Positions 13,962-25,000 of a DNA stretch of 64,000 nt are shown here, piece after piece. The notes below the pieces were generated by a model that was not told where the DNA came from, did not search any database, and was given only the letters and a program-made list of their open reading frames with translations. The stretch comes from Archilochus colubris (lineage: Eukaryota; Chordata; Aves; Apodiformes; Trochilidae), in the NCBI GenBank assembly GCA_023079485.1, contig CM041089.1, positions 15,967,660-16,031,659 on the forward strand, given 5' to 3'. The stretch's first letter is position 1; every line of letters starts with the position of its first letter. Position numbers and translations under genes: made by a program.

Positions 13962-14350
13962 ATCAGGAATGGTGTGGCCAGCAGGAACTGGGATCTCATC
14001 CTCCCCCTGTCCTCAGGGGGGACCTGATCACTCCCCACAGCTCCTGCAGGGAGGTTGTACTCAGGGGGGGTCTGGGCTCTTCTCCCAGGCAATGAGTGAC
14101 AGGAGGAGAGGACATGGCCTGAAGCTGCCCCAGGGGAGGTTTAGGTTGGGTATCAGACAGCACTTCCTCAGGGAGAGGGGGATCAGGGATTGGGATGGAG
14201 TGCCCAGGGCAGTGGTGGAGTCCCCATCCCTGGAGGTGTTTAAGGAAAAGCTGATGTGGCACTGAGTGCCATGGGGTGGGATTGGGGTGGGGTTGGGTCA
14301 TGGATGGATGATCCCAGAGGGCTTTTCCAGCCTCAGTAATTCTGTGGCTG
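13962..14350 (+). mobile_element. CR1 LINE 3' fragment
   Basis: Contains CR1 blocks in plus orientation: gtgtggccagcaggaac, a deletion junction, then tctcccaggcaatgag, aggggaggtttaggttgg, gtgcccagggcagtggtgga and ctggaggtgtttaaggaaaa, with a degenerate tail cagtaattctgtggctgtg. The region between the receptor-proximal blocks is deleted, so it is an old broken copy. Confidence 0.88.
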
Positions 14351-14362
14351 TGTGTGAATGGC

Positions 14363-14637
14363 AGAGCCCGTGGGCTGTCCCTGTTTGACCAGAGGGAATG
14401 GATGGAAGCTGTGCCAGGGGAGGGTTAGGATGGATGTTTGGAAACATTTTTTCCCTGAGAGGGCTGTCAGGCATTGGGATGGCCAGGACAGAGGTGGAGT
14501 CACCACCCCTGGAGAGATTTAAAAGGCATTTGGAGCTGGTCCTTAAGGACAGGGATTAGTAGTGAGATGGTGGTGTTGGTCAAAGGTTGGAGTGGATGAG
14601 CTTGGAGGCCTCTTCTAACCAAAACAACCTGTGAAAA
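14363..14637 (+). mobile_element. Second CR1 LINE 3' fragment
   Basis: A second, more diverged CR1 end directly downstream in the same orientation. It has aggggagggttaggatgg, a ccctgagagggctgtcagg block, cacccctggagagatttaaa, and the terminal ggttggagtggatgagct followed by ggaggcctcttctaacc. Its different 3' region suggests another CR1 subfamily, so the two copies are separate insertions rather than one element. Confidence 0.82.
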
Positions 14638-16142
14638 AATAACTGGTGCAGTTAAAATTGCTTTTTTAATTTTATTTTATTTTTTAAAAAAGGTGTCTTA
14701 GCTGAAGGCTTTTAAAAAATAATATAACTGAAAGTAGCAGAGATCAAATATCAAACATGTTGCTGGGCTTTTAGGCAACTATTTTATCTGTCTGCTCCTT
14801 CTTCTTCCCACATTGCCAGGGCAGTGTGGACCCTGGTGAGGCTCTGACTGGTTCCTGAGCTATTTTAAGGCAGGAGAAAAGTGAGTTTTTGTCCTTCAGA
14901 GGTCAGCCCATGGAGCTGGGGTCCAGGCAGGGGGGACAGGGTGGCTGTGGGGACATGCAGGGTGCTTTGGAACCAAGGGATTTACAGCACCCTGCTGCTG
15001 GAGAGGGAAATTTGCTCCTGCCCAATATCCCTGGGTGTATCTGTGGATATTTAGTGGGGAGATGTTTACATTCTGTGCACTGTGCAGGAATTACTAATCA
15101 TACAGAGCTACTTAAGGCTTTAATATTTAATAAGGTCTCTGTTGTGAGAGAGCAAGCCTGGCAGTGTCAGGTTGGGTTGGCAGCTCAGTGGATTAATGGA
15201 AACAGAGCTGGATTTAAAACCCTGAATGGAAAATCTTTAAAAACACCCAGACTCTTCTCTTGTGGGGAATCATCAAACTCTGCATGTCAAAAACTGCTCT
15301 GAAGACATCAGTGACCCTGCAGCACAGCCTGGAAATCCACTGCCAGTGGGCTCAGTCCCTTCTGCACCCCCACAGGGTCATTCCTGCTGACTTTCCTCTT
15401 ATTTCTGACATGGGAACAATTTTACCTCGACCCAAAGAGCAGCTGAGCAACTTCCCTGCCTTACCAGAGACTTTGCTCAGGCTTTCAACCAGCAAATATT
15501 GTTAGCTGGAAACACTGAAGGGAAAATTATGTTTGAGGCTTCTGCTAAGTGTTCTCTATCAGGTAGGCAGGGGAATTTCTCAGATTTGAAAGAGACTGCC
15601 TTGGCTGGCTGCTTGACTCATTAGTTTTGGGTTTTGTGGTTTTTTTTTCCTTAACTCCTGCCTGTGAAATTCTGGTTCATGGAGCCCATTTGAACATTAT
15701 TCATTCTCCCAGAGACCCAATGAGTCCCCCTGCAGTGATGGTGTGGGCATGATGTGAAGCATTCTGGGATGTCCTCAGACCCATTGAAATGCTTTGAGAG
15801 TATTTTTATTGCATGAGATTGCTTTTTTTATTATTTATATGAGGAGCTATCAGTCTGAAAGGTGTTTGCTTTACATGTGCACACATTTCTGGGGATTATC
15901 TCAAATTCAATTTCATTTTGCTACATCATGCTATTAGAAAGCTCTCAGGGAATCTTTAATTTCCAGTGTGAGTTCAGTAATTTAAAATTAAAATCATCAG
16001 CACTGAGAAAGGCAGCACTGGCCTGGGTGTCTGCTCATTCCTCACCAGAGCTGCTTGTGCAAGGAGGGCACCAGGGCCCTCAGGTGTTTGTTTGGCACTT
16101 GGTGGTTGTGCCCTGAACACCCTGAGGTTTGGGGAATTGCAG

Positions 16143-16212
16143 AAAAGCTTTTTGACCTTTTTTTTTTTCCAAAAGCTTTTTGACTTTTTTTTGCAGAAAG
16201 CTGTTTGACTTC
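16143..16212 (+). repeat. Threefold imperfect tandem repeat
   Basis: Three copies of an AAAGCTTTTTGACTT-like unit separated by T-tracts (near 16143, 16172 and 16197). The last copy is diverged (AAAGCTGTTTGACTT). Confidence 0.75.
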
Positions 16213-17939
16213 CAGGCCCCTGTGCTCCAAGGCACCACTGACACATCAGCTGTAAGACACCCAATTCCTGCCAAGGGAATGGATCTCAGCAGCTGCCACT
16301 CGTGGTTAAATGACAGAAATTTGCCCCCACTGCTCCCTCAGTTGATCTCCTGTAAAGCTGGAAGCACAGAAAGTTGGAGAGGATGAGAGAACTCTGTGCC
16401 TGTGCCCCTGGGATTTGTTTTCCCAGCTGTGACCTTTCCTCACCTGGGAGGGGAGGAGGCTGAAGAGGGCAGGGAAGCAGCTGGAACAGGATGGAAGAGG
16501 AGGAAGAAACCCCAGATGGTAACCAGAATTACACTGCAGGTTTATATGGGTTCTTTCAGCCTTGTAGATGCTGCATGGGGGTGACCTCCCCTTCTGCTGG
16601 CAGTAGCTCTGCTAGGAAGTGCCCTGCATGGCTGCTGGGGGTGGCAGATGGGGACAGCACTGGGGGACTGTCCCCAGCTGCAGTGCCAGGAGGGCAGCAT
16701 CACCCTGCTGGGACCAAAAGGGACATCTGGACGTGGACCCCAGGGAGGAGCAGGGCATGAAGGAGACTCCAGAGCATCCATTTCATGGGATTCTGCTCTT
16801 GCAGTGGATCTGCTCCATGCCACATGCTGTCTGCCCAGGTCTCTTGGCTGTTTCCAACTTTCTCTTATTTTTCACCTGTTTTTTACATACCTGCCATTTT
16901 TTTGTTTGTTTGCTTCCTTTTTCTTCATCATCTTTCCTGGTGTATAACCCTGGCTAAGCTGGAGTCCTGTGGCATCCAGAGCAGAGGTTGCTTAAATCAG
17001 AGTAATTTAGCTCTGAGAAGAATGTATGTACCTGGGGTTTGGATTCCATCAGGGAATGCTCTGCAGGAAGCTTTTCCTTGTGATTGTTCTGCATGTCAAA
17101 ATCCTTCTCTCACCTCCTAGCAGGCACTTCAAGGACCTTTTGATCATGGAGATTGTGTCAGGGAAACCAGCTGTGGCCTCCAGTTGGGAATAAGGTGAAG
17201 GGAAGGACTCTGTTAGATGGACTTGACAAGGAGATTTAAAACATCATTTTTATTACCACCAAATACCAAGCAAGTTCCATGACAAGAAGCTGTACTTCCA
17301 AGCTGGTGAGTTACTTTGTTTAGGGAAAATGAGCTGATAAATCTGTAACACACCCACTCACTCTGTGTATTCCTGGTGTTTGGAAATCTCTAATTCCTTC
17401 ATTTGGGAACAGCTCTGGGGTAGCAATGTTCTTCCCCAGAACCAGGAGGTTTTGAGGCATCTCTGATCTTAAGACCAAAGAGCTCAGCTGTTCACCAGGA
17501 GATCAATCAAAGCACCTTTGGCTGCCAGGGGGAAGTTTTCCTGTTTTACACACTTGGGATCTTGCACACCTGGAACAGTTCCTGCAGCTGGGATCACAGC
17601 CTGGAGAATGTTCCCAGTTTCAGTTCCAGGTCCATGCAGCCTCCCTTGGCAGCTGATGCCACCCTGGCTTGGGAATGGAATTGATGTTGGTGCAAGGAGA
17701 GAGAGGGGGTGGGAGCTGGGAGGGCTCTGTGGTGCTCTGAGGATTCCAAAGAGGCTTTTAGTGACTTTTTCTCTCATTAGCATCCCCCCTCTTCTCCTGG
17801 AGTCCTTTAAAATGCTTTGACCACCTTGGGGGGAAGGTTCAGTTCCTTTGGAAATGATGGAGCTGAGAATTACCTTTGCTGGTTGCTTGTGGTGTGTTTT
17901 TTATTATTATTTTTATTTTTTACATTATTTTTTTTTCAG

Positions 17940-18091
17940 AAGCTCCCTTGGTCAGTCTGTCACACAGTGTGGGGATGCAGCTGCTGCTCCAGTCCCCTCA
18001 GCACTGTGAGAACTGCAAAACAACAGCAGGGACGTTTCCAGCTCAGTGTTCTGGGTGCTTACTGAGATACAACAATACCAGAACCTGCTGA
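17940..18091 (+). other. Cysteine-rich exon-like segment, unrecognised
   Basis: After a T-rich tract and TTTTCAG acceptor, an open segment ends at a TGA (18089-18091). Its C-terminal part reads HCENCKTTAGTFPAQCSGC and later RYNNTRTC, giving CxxC-x11-CxxC-x8-C. A zinc-binding or disulfide-rich peptide is possible, but I recognise no family. The acceptor splits a codon after its first base. No upstream partner exon was found. Confidence 0.12.
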
Positions 18092-21000
18092 TACCTGATC
18101 AGAACCTGGGGATCAGACAGTGACATTCAGGGAGTTTCCAAACCAAACTGGATTAAAAGAAAACAAAACCCAAACCCAAACCCACCCACAACCAACCCAA
18201 AACCAAAAACCCCCCAGAACTGTAGAATGCTGAAGAACCAGCACAGTTCTGAGCTTCATCTTTACAGCCCAGGAAAGGTATTTGTGGAGGAGGGGGGTGA
18301 TGAGGTGGATCTCCACAGATTTCACCAAACACCTCCTGAAAACCCTTTATTTCTACAGTAATTTTTTAAATCTTCAGGATGAATGCTTTATCCCCAGAAT
18401 TCTTTTTGCTGTCCATATGGGACAAAAAAACAAAGGCAGAAGCAATGTACACGAACAGTTGGGGTTTCTGCTGTACTTCACTTGGTACAGATTTAATGAT
18501 CCACATCCATACATGTGTATGGGGTTGTTGGCTCAGTTCAAGCCCCATTCTGTGGCAGCAGTGCCAGGGGAACATCAGGGGAGAAGGATCCAAGGATTCC
18601 AGGTTGTTCTTGTTAAGCAATCCTGGGGTAACAAAATGTTCTGCCCTAACAACTTCTGCTGCCAGGAGCTGTTTGGGAACCCGCCTGGAATGAAGGGATG
18701 GCTGAGGATCCTTTCAGAACCCACCCCCTGGGAGATGGGACCTGGGGCAGGGTCTGTCCTGCAGTGAGGATTTGGTGTGGCTGCTGGGGGGGGGATAGAA
18801 ACTGAGCCTTGGAGATGAAGAAAACCCAGAGAATGGGACAGCCCAGAGATTCCTGTGGGGAAACAGATTTACTGGGGGAAGGGGAAGGGGTAGGGAGGGG
18901 AAGAAAAATACAAAGCCTAAAGTAAAATGCCCTGCACAAGTAAGGGATGGGATCTCAGAAAAGCAGCTTTTCAAATTGCACTCACTGGTGAGAGGTCCTT
19001 TATTTGTTTGGGATTTTTAACATACAGGAAGGTAAGAAACACAGGGCTCTGTATTTTGCACCTTTGAGATGTCAAGAGAAAACTCTGGATGCAGCTTTCA
19101 GAGGCTGAAAGTTGTCACCATGGAGGCAGAAAGGAGTTTGTGTGACCCAGCAGGCAGAGCCAGCCAGGGCTGACACTACAGCACAAAGACAGCTGAACTC
19201 CTGGGTGTTGATTACAACAGCAACACCTCTGTCTGTGCCAGCATGGGGTTCAAACACCCAGAGAGTGGCACCAGGACAGCTGCTGGGATGGGGGTTGAAA
19301 CAATGGGAGTTGGAAACCAAAAGTGTATTTATTACCCATTTTAAGCTTTATTGGAAGGACAGCCCAGGCTGTGCAGCTGCTCTGTGCCCATGGATTTCTC
19401 CTAAGGATCACTGTTAGAACTCCTGAAGTATAGACCCAGAGTGAATAAATGAGGTTAAAAGGCATCAGGTTTAAATCCACGGGGTTTTTAGATATACAGA
19501 GTGGTGGTACACATCTACCAGTGGCTGGGGTTATTCTGTGTGAGGTTCCCAGCAACATCATCTAAAAAAAAACCCCTCTGCTTCTCCAGCTGCTGCTCAG
19601 TCTGCCTGTGGTGGTCAGAAGCACCCAGGGGAGAGGCAGCTTCAGTTTCAGTTTAGCCTGGAGGGTTCAGTAACTTGTGTGGAAAAGGCAGGGTCAGACC
19701 TGAGCTCAGCCACCTGGCTGCCCAGACTTGTCCTGCTCATCAGCTGCCATGGGATGAGGTCCTGCTTCATCAGGTTGGAGCAGTCTGGTGTTAATTTTCT
19801 AAGGTTTTTTTTTAGGTAATTTGTGAATCTAAGCAACCACCTCAGAAAAAGAGAAGTTCTTTTATTTCAAAGTTATCAGACAAATCCTAAACAGAAATAA
19901 CTGGTTTAGAGTCTTAAGTATTTTGGTCCACTGTAAAGCTGACCCCCCCACCCCAGTATTTTCTGAACTGTTGCTGACACTCACAGCATTTCAGGGAACC
20001 CTTAAGAGGAAACAGAAGGGAGTGTAAATTTACCTGGGACTGGGTAAGCCATCTGAATAATTAAAAAAAAAAAAATCTATAAGGAAAGGCAGGTGAAATC
20101 AAAGTTAGGTAATGAGAAATTATAAAAAAATAAGTATGGTTTGTGTTGTGGGGTTTGGTTTTTTCACACAGAGATCTCTGGGTTTGTATGGGACTCACTG
20201 TACAGCTTGCAGAGCAGCCCATTATAAAAGAATACAAAAGACATTCTGTTGTACACTTTAAAGAATATTTAATAACTCTTAAAAAATAAAATGTATATTA
20301 AATTTTGTTCTTTATACGAATGCACAAAAAATGTATCATTGCAGTTGCAGTGACAATATCCCAAGAAGTGAGGAAGGAGCCCTGACCACTGCTCCCCGGT
20401 ACCAGGGACAAGCTGGGAGGCTGCAGTGGAATCCAAACAGAATTTCCCCTGGTGAGTCCTGGCTGGTTTGGGTTTTTCCTTTTTGTTAACTCAGGGGCTG
20501 TGGAGATCACTCACGCTTAGCAAGCAGAGTGATGCTTGCAGGCAGAGTTTACACAGAATCTGGTTTTCAAATCCATGTCAGGCTCAGCTGCTGGTTTCTG
20601 ACCTTTGGTGCCACATGTGCAGCACCAGAAGGAAGCCAAGGGTTGAATGGTTGGAACCTTCCCCATGCTCCCAACCTCCTGCCCTGGCTGTGGATTGAGG
20701 AAAGAGGCAGCCAGGAGGGCACTGAAAGATGAGACCAGAGGAGATTTGGGTAGATTTGCTACCAGCCATACAGAGAAAATATCCTTTCCTTGGGTGCAGT
20801 TCCTTCCTCTCTGTAGTCTGAACCACACAATGCTGCACTCACAGGGTAATTATTAAATGGCAGAATAAACCCTGGTGAGTTTGTCTCATTTGAGGAGGAA
20901 GAACCATGTATTAACTGAACAGCAATTCACTGAGTGCACAGGAAGATGTGGAGATAAAAGATTCTGTTGTACAAATAAGAAGATGTGGCTACTTACTGTA

Positions 21001-21714
21001 CAAGAAAACAACCTCTAGGCTAATACATATATACATATGCATATATAAGTGAGAAGATGAAAAGCCAGAAATATATTGGCTTGAATCTAGAAGCTGAATC
21101 CTGATGTTTCTGAACCCAGTTGGCCACCTTCATGCCTTGCTATTGAGCAGGAATTGCATGAAGCCCAACTTGGGAGTGCTGCCCTTCAGTGTCCCCACTG
21201 CCTTTGGTCCTGTCTTTCCTTTACATGTATTCAGACTCCCCAGGGTTTAAAGCTGGCATGTGAAAATAAAATAAAAGACTTTTCCAGAAGTGCCAGAAGA
21301 CTAATGGAAGCAGTCAGAGTAACTCCTGTGTTGCTCTGCAGAGGTACCACCCCAGCAGCCTCTCAGATGGCTGTACTTGTGCCACTAGGTGTTCATAATC
21401 AACCACTTCCACATGGACTTTTATGCATAATATGAAACCAACAGGGGGTTGGTTTGGGTTGGTTTGGGGGTTTTTTGGTGGGTTTGGTTTGCTTGATTTT
21501 TTTTTTTTAAAAAAAGCTTGTTGTTGTTACATATCACAAAATATTCTGACCTGATCAGAGAGACAGGAGGTGAGGATTTAAAAGAGGAGGAAAGATAAAT
21601 CTGAGGCTTGTTACACACAGGAGGTCAGAGGTTGGAAATGGGATTGTGCTGGTGATGCTTTAAGCAGCAGAACATCTGGTGGGGCTGCATGGAGAAAGTT
21701 AATAACATGAAACC

Positions 21715-22012
21715 TCATTAATGTTTATAAATATGTAAAGGGTGAGTGTCAGGAGGATGGAGCCAGTGACAGGACAGGGGGTGCCAGCTGGAGCACAGCA
21801 GGTTCTGTGCAAACATAAATCCATCTGGGAATAAAGAAAAGCTTTTTCCCTGGAGTGAGGGAGCCCTGGCCCAGGCTGCCCAGGGGGGCTGTGGAGTCTC
21901 CTTCCCTGGAGATGTTCAAACCCCACCTGGATGTGTTCTGTGTGACCTTCACCAGGTGACCCTGCTCTTGATGTCTGGAGGTCCCTCCCAACCCCTGACA
22001 TTCTGTGTAAAA
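21715..22012 (+). mobile_element. CR1 LINE 3' fragment
   Basis: Contains the CR1 blocks gggtgagtgtcaggaggatg, ccaggctgcccaggggggct, tggagatgttcaaacccc and ctggaggtccctcccaaccc followed by ctgacattctgtg. It is 5' truncated and diverged, in plus orientation. Confidence 0.88.
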
Positions 22013-24281
22013 CAAAATAGTGCAGCTCCAATTACAAACAAGTTGCAGTCACAGCTGGCAGTGTCAGGGTGGTGTTTAAAAAAAGAATAACTAGGAGCAA
22101 TGTGTGGTCTGTGCTTTGCTGTGTTTGTGTTTTGATATTTTTTTCCTTTCAGCACTTAGTGCACTTTGTTTCTGTTGCAGCCACTGAGATTTACACAGTG
22201 AGGATTGCTACAGATGCCTCCAGGTGCCTGGTTCTGAAAACCAAGGCAGTTTATCTTGTAAAGACAAAACTGTGGAAAACGATGAGAAGGAACCACAAAG
22301 TGTGACTTGGTCTTCAGCCTCCATTTCACATTTCATTTTTTCTGCAGGTTTAGCTGAAATCTTGTGGTCTTCTGCACATGTAATTGGGAGACTCTCAGGA
22401 TGAGGGGTTGGGGTTTGTCCTCTCCCCACACAGACCCCGCAGACTCCTGTCTGGAGCCCTCCTGCAGTAAGATTTGCTCTCACCCTGGAGCCATCCTCAG
22501 CCTCCTGGGCTCATTCTCAGTGGCAGAGATCACTACAAATGGACTTTGCCTTTTTTGTGTGTGTTTCTGTGCTCATCACTCTGCAGCTTTTGAGTGGTGG
22601 AAACTCTGAGCTGGCAGCGGGAGCTTTTGTGTGTACAAACTGTATATAAACCACAGCAAGAATTCTCAGTATGTGTTAATCATGGGATCTCTGGAGGGAA
22701 GAAAGGAACAGAGTGGAGAGAGGGAAGGAAGAGATTTTTCACCATCTTCCAAAGAGCAGAGCTGTTGAGAGATCAGCCTGGTTGTGGCTGTAACACTGAA
22801 ATCCCTTGTTTGGGGGACAGAGTCCCCATGTGTGTGCTGCTCTCTGTTTAATCTCTGTCTTGGGTCTGTTCACATTTCTCAGGGTTTGTTAGCATGGCAG
22901 CAAAGTCCTGCAGTGGGGATGAGGTTGGTGTTTGGAACAAGTGCTGGGGAGCCCCAGGCCATGTGCACAAGGGACACATTGACGTCACCTCCACCTGCAG
23001 GACCTCCTGTGCTGCAGAGGGAAATCCACAAAGATAAGAGGGGAGAGTCTGGAAGCCACCTGCTCCTTCAGGACCAGACTGCCCCAAGCATTTCCCCTCA
23101 AAACATGAAGCAGTTTGGGCCTGAAGGGGGGGAAGAGTGCAGGGAATTGGCAAAAAGGAGAAAATCAGCAGAAGGCAGAGGTCAGAGCAGTCACTGGGCA
23201 GTGGTGCAGGTCTAGAAAAGGTGACCTGGGGGTCTGAGGAGATTGTTCAATAGGCTGGGTCTGACTCCACTGTACTGCTGGAAATTGCCTTGAAATCCAA
23301 GTAAGAAAATGTCACTCCTGGCTGAGACCTGCTGCTCCAAATACTAAAGGTGTAAGGCAGTGTTTTTCCTGCACTTGCTGATTGCCTCCTCAGCCAGTCC
23401 CAGGCTGCACTGAGAGGGTGGGGAAAGCAGCACCAGGGTTGGCTCCTTCTGGGCTTTGGGGCTGAGGGATGCTCAGAGGCTGAAGGATCAGCAGCTGCAT
23501 CATCCTCTTTGTTCCCTGTGCCCTCTTCCCTTCCTCCCTTCCCCTTCTCCCTGTGCACTGCCTGCTGGTGGGGAATTGTGTTTGAGTGAGATGAGACCTC
23601 TGAGTCCTCACCTCATCCCTGAGGATGTGCACAGGAGGACACCAGAGGAGTTACTGCAGTTACCAGTGGGGAGATCAGGCAACAGGGGCTGCTTTCTGGC
23701 TAAGGAAAATCAGGAATTTGATTTCTCCAAATTCCAGAAGAACGTGTGGGGTCTGAAACCAGAACTGAGAGCTGACTCTGGTTCTAACAGAGACTTGGCT
23801 GTTGTAAGTGTGCAGGTAGGGAAAAAAAAATTCATCTGAAGTCTTTAACTCTGAGAAAAATAAATAACATGCAAAAGAATTTTTCCTCAGCAAGGCAAAC
23901 TCTATCATACCTGCAGATGATGAGATCCCAGAGTAAATTAATGAAATGGTGACATTTAGGGGAAGAACAGCTGACAGCTTCGGATGGATCTTCAGGTGTG
24001 GAAATGAGTGATATTTTCTGGCAGCCTAACTTGAACCAGGGATGATAAAAAATAAAACCCCAGTAAAATGACAGAGAGAGCCCACTCACAATTTGTTTAC
24101 TGAAATGAGACACAGCTGAAAGTAATTACTTGTTTCCCAGAGGTATAACTGATGGTGCCTCCTACAAGAAATAGTACTTGATTATTTCAGTTGGAATGTA
24201 ACAGGGGACAGAAAGGTTCCCTCTTTCTGAGGTTGGATGCTGAGTATTTTCACCTCCTTTCAGAACAGGGTGTGGATATGA
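22013..24281. other. Intergenic / possible distal TSPAN4 3' UTR
   Basis: No exon recognised. No canonical AATAAA on the minus strand (TTTATT on plus) was seen between the TSPAN4 stop and about 20300. Candidate variants are AGTAAA (TTTACT at 24096-24101) and ATTAAA (TTTAAT near 22846). The TSPAN4 transcript end is therefore unresolved. Confidence 0.4.
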
Positions 24282-24931
24282 ATGAAATACAGATTACAGA
24301 GAGAGTCACCCATCTGTATGCCACTCACTGGCAATGAGACAATGCCCAGCATTGGTTTCCTTCATCAGTCAGATCTCCCTGCACAGATTCTGATTAAAAG
24401 CCTGACTTCACAGTGGCTGAGTTTAAAAAATTCTCCTTTAGAACAACATATTTTTGAAGATGATCCTCTCCTGGCTAGAATCATCTTGAGAGACTTGATG
24501 TCAGGGCTGCAGGATGGCAACTCCAGACCCCTTCCCATTCTGAGGAATACTCATTGCCTCTGCCCTCTCTTCTGGACCATGAAATGTGGGATGACAATCT
24601 GTCGTGTTTCACAGAGGTTGCCTCAGTGCAATCTTTTCCTAACATCAGTTTGCAGATCAGTCCTTCATAAGCAGTTTCCTTTGCCACAGCCACCAGAGGA
24701 ACCATTGCTCTCTGCTGGTTTTCTTCTGGTTAAGGACAAGGCTGCTTCTTACCTGGGCCACTTCAAGTGCTTATTTCTTTTTTCTTCCTCCTTCAGTACA
24801 GGGGTGATTCACAAAATCTTCAGAAAGATAGCATTAGACACAGTTTATAGTACAAAGGAAAAAAAAAAAGATCAGATGGATGATTTCTCCTGTGTCCTTT
24901 GGAGGAGGAGCAGAAAGATTGTGAAAGGTTT
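24282..24931 (-). other. TSPAN4: Proximal TSPAN4 3' UTR (inferred)
   Basis: The minus-strand sequence directly after the TSPAN4 stop at 24932 must be 3' UTR for some distance; the end drawn here is arbitrary. On the plus strand the same interval is open for 220 codons (24282-24944), ending just past the TSPAN4 stop on the other strand. That antisense frame has no recognised domain. Confidence 0.5.
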
Positions 24932-25000
24932 CTATGCACAGTAGGTGTCTGCCTTCACTACCTGACAATACATGGTCATGGCAAAGGTGAGTCCCAGAAT
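24932..25000 (-). CDS. TSPAN4: TSPAN4 terminal coding exon with stop
   Basis: On the minus strand, after the acceptor ctcttag, the frame reads ILGLTFAMTMYCQVVK then ADTYCA and TAG. This is the last part of TM4 and the cytosolic tail of tetraspanin-4; the human tail is the same (MTMYCQVVKADTYCA). The juxtamembrane Cys is a likely palmitoylation site by family knowledge. TSPAN4 is a four-pass membrane protein that organises tetraspanin-enriched domains, partners with integrins and drives migrasome formation on retraction fibres. The exon is intact, 22 codons plus stop, phase 0. Codon-level match to the family is too exact for a chance ORF. Confidence 0.97.
   Translation of the reverse strand: MLGLTFAMTMYCQVVKADTYCA

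Larger units (their letters stand above)
14638..21714. other. Long intergenic stretch
   Basis: About 7 kb without a supported gene. It contains a threefold imperfect tandem of an AAAAGCTTTTTGACTT-type unit at about 16143-16212. A C-rich AAACCC-type low-complexity run lies at about 18160-18215 and a GGTTT-rich run at about 21441-21490. A13 and A/T runs also occur. Whether the leftmost part of the TSPAN4 3' UTR reaches here is unknown. Confidence 0.45.

Noticed and set aside
18160..18215. AAACCC-type run as an interstitial telomere repeat
   Set aside because: Units are irregular and do not match the vertebrate TTAGGG/CCCTAA repeat.
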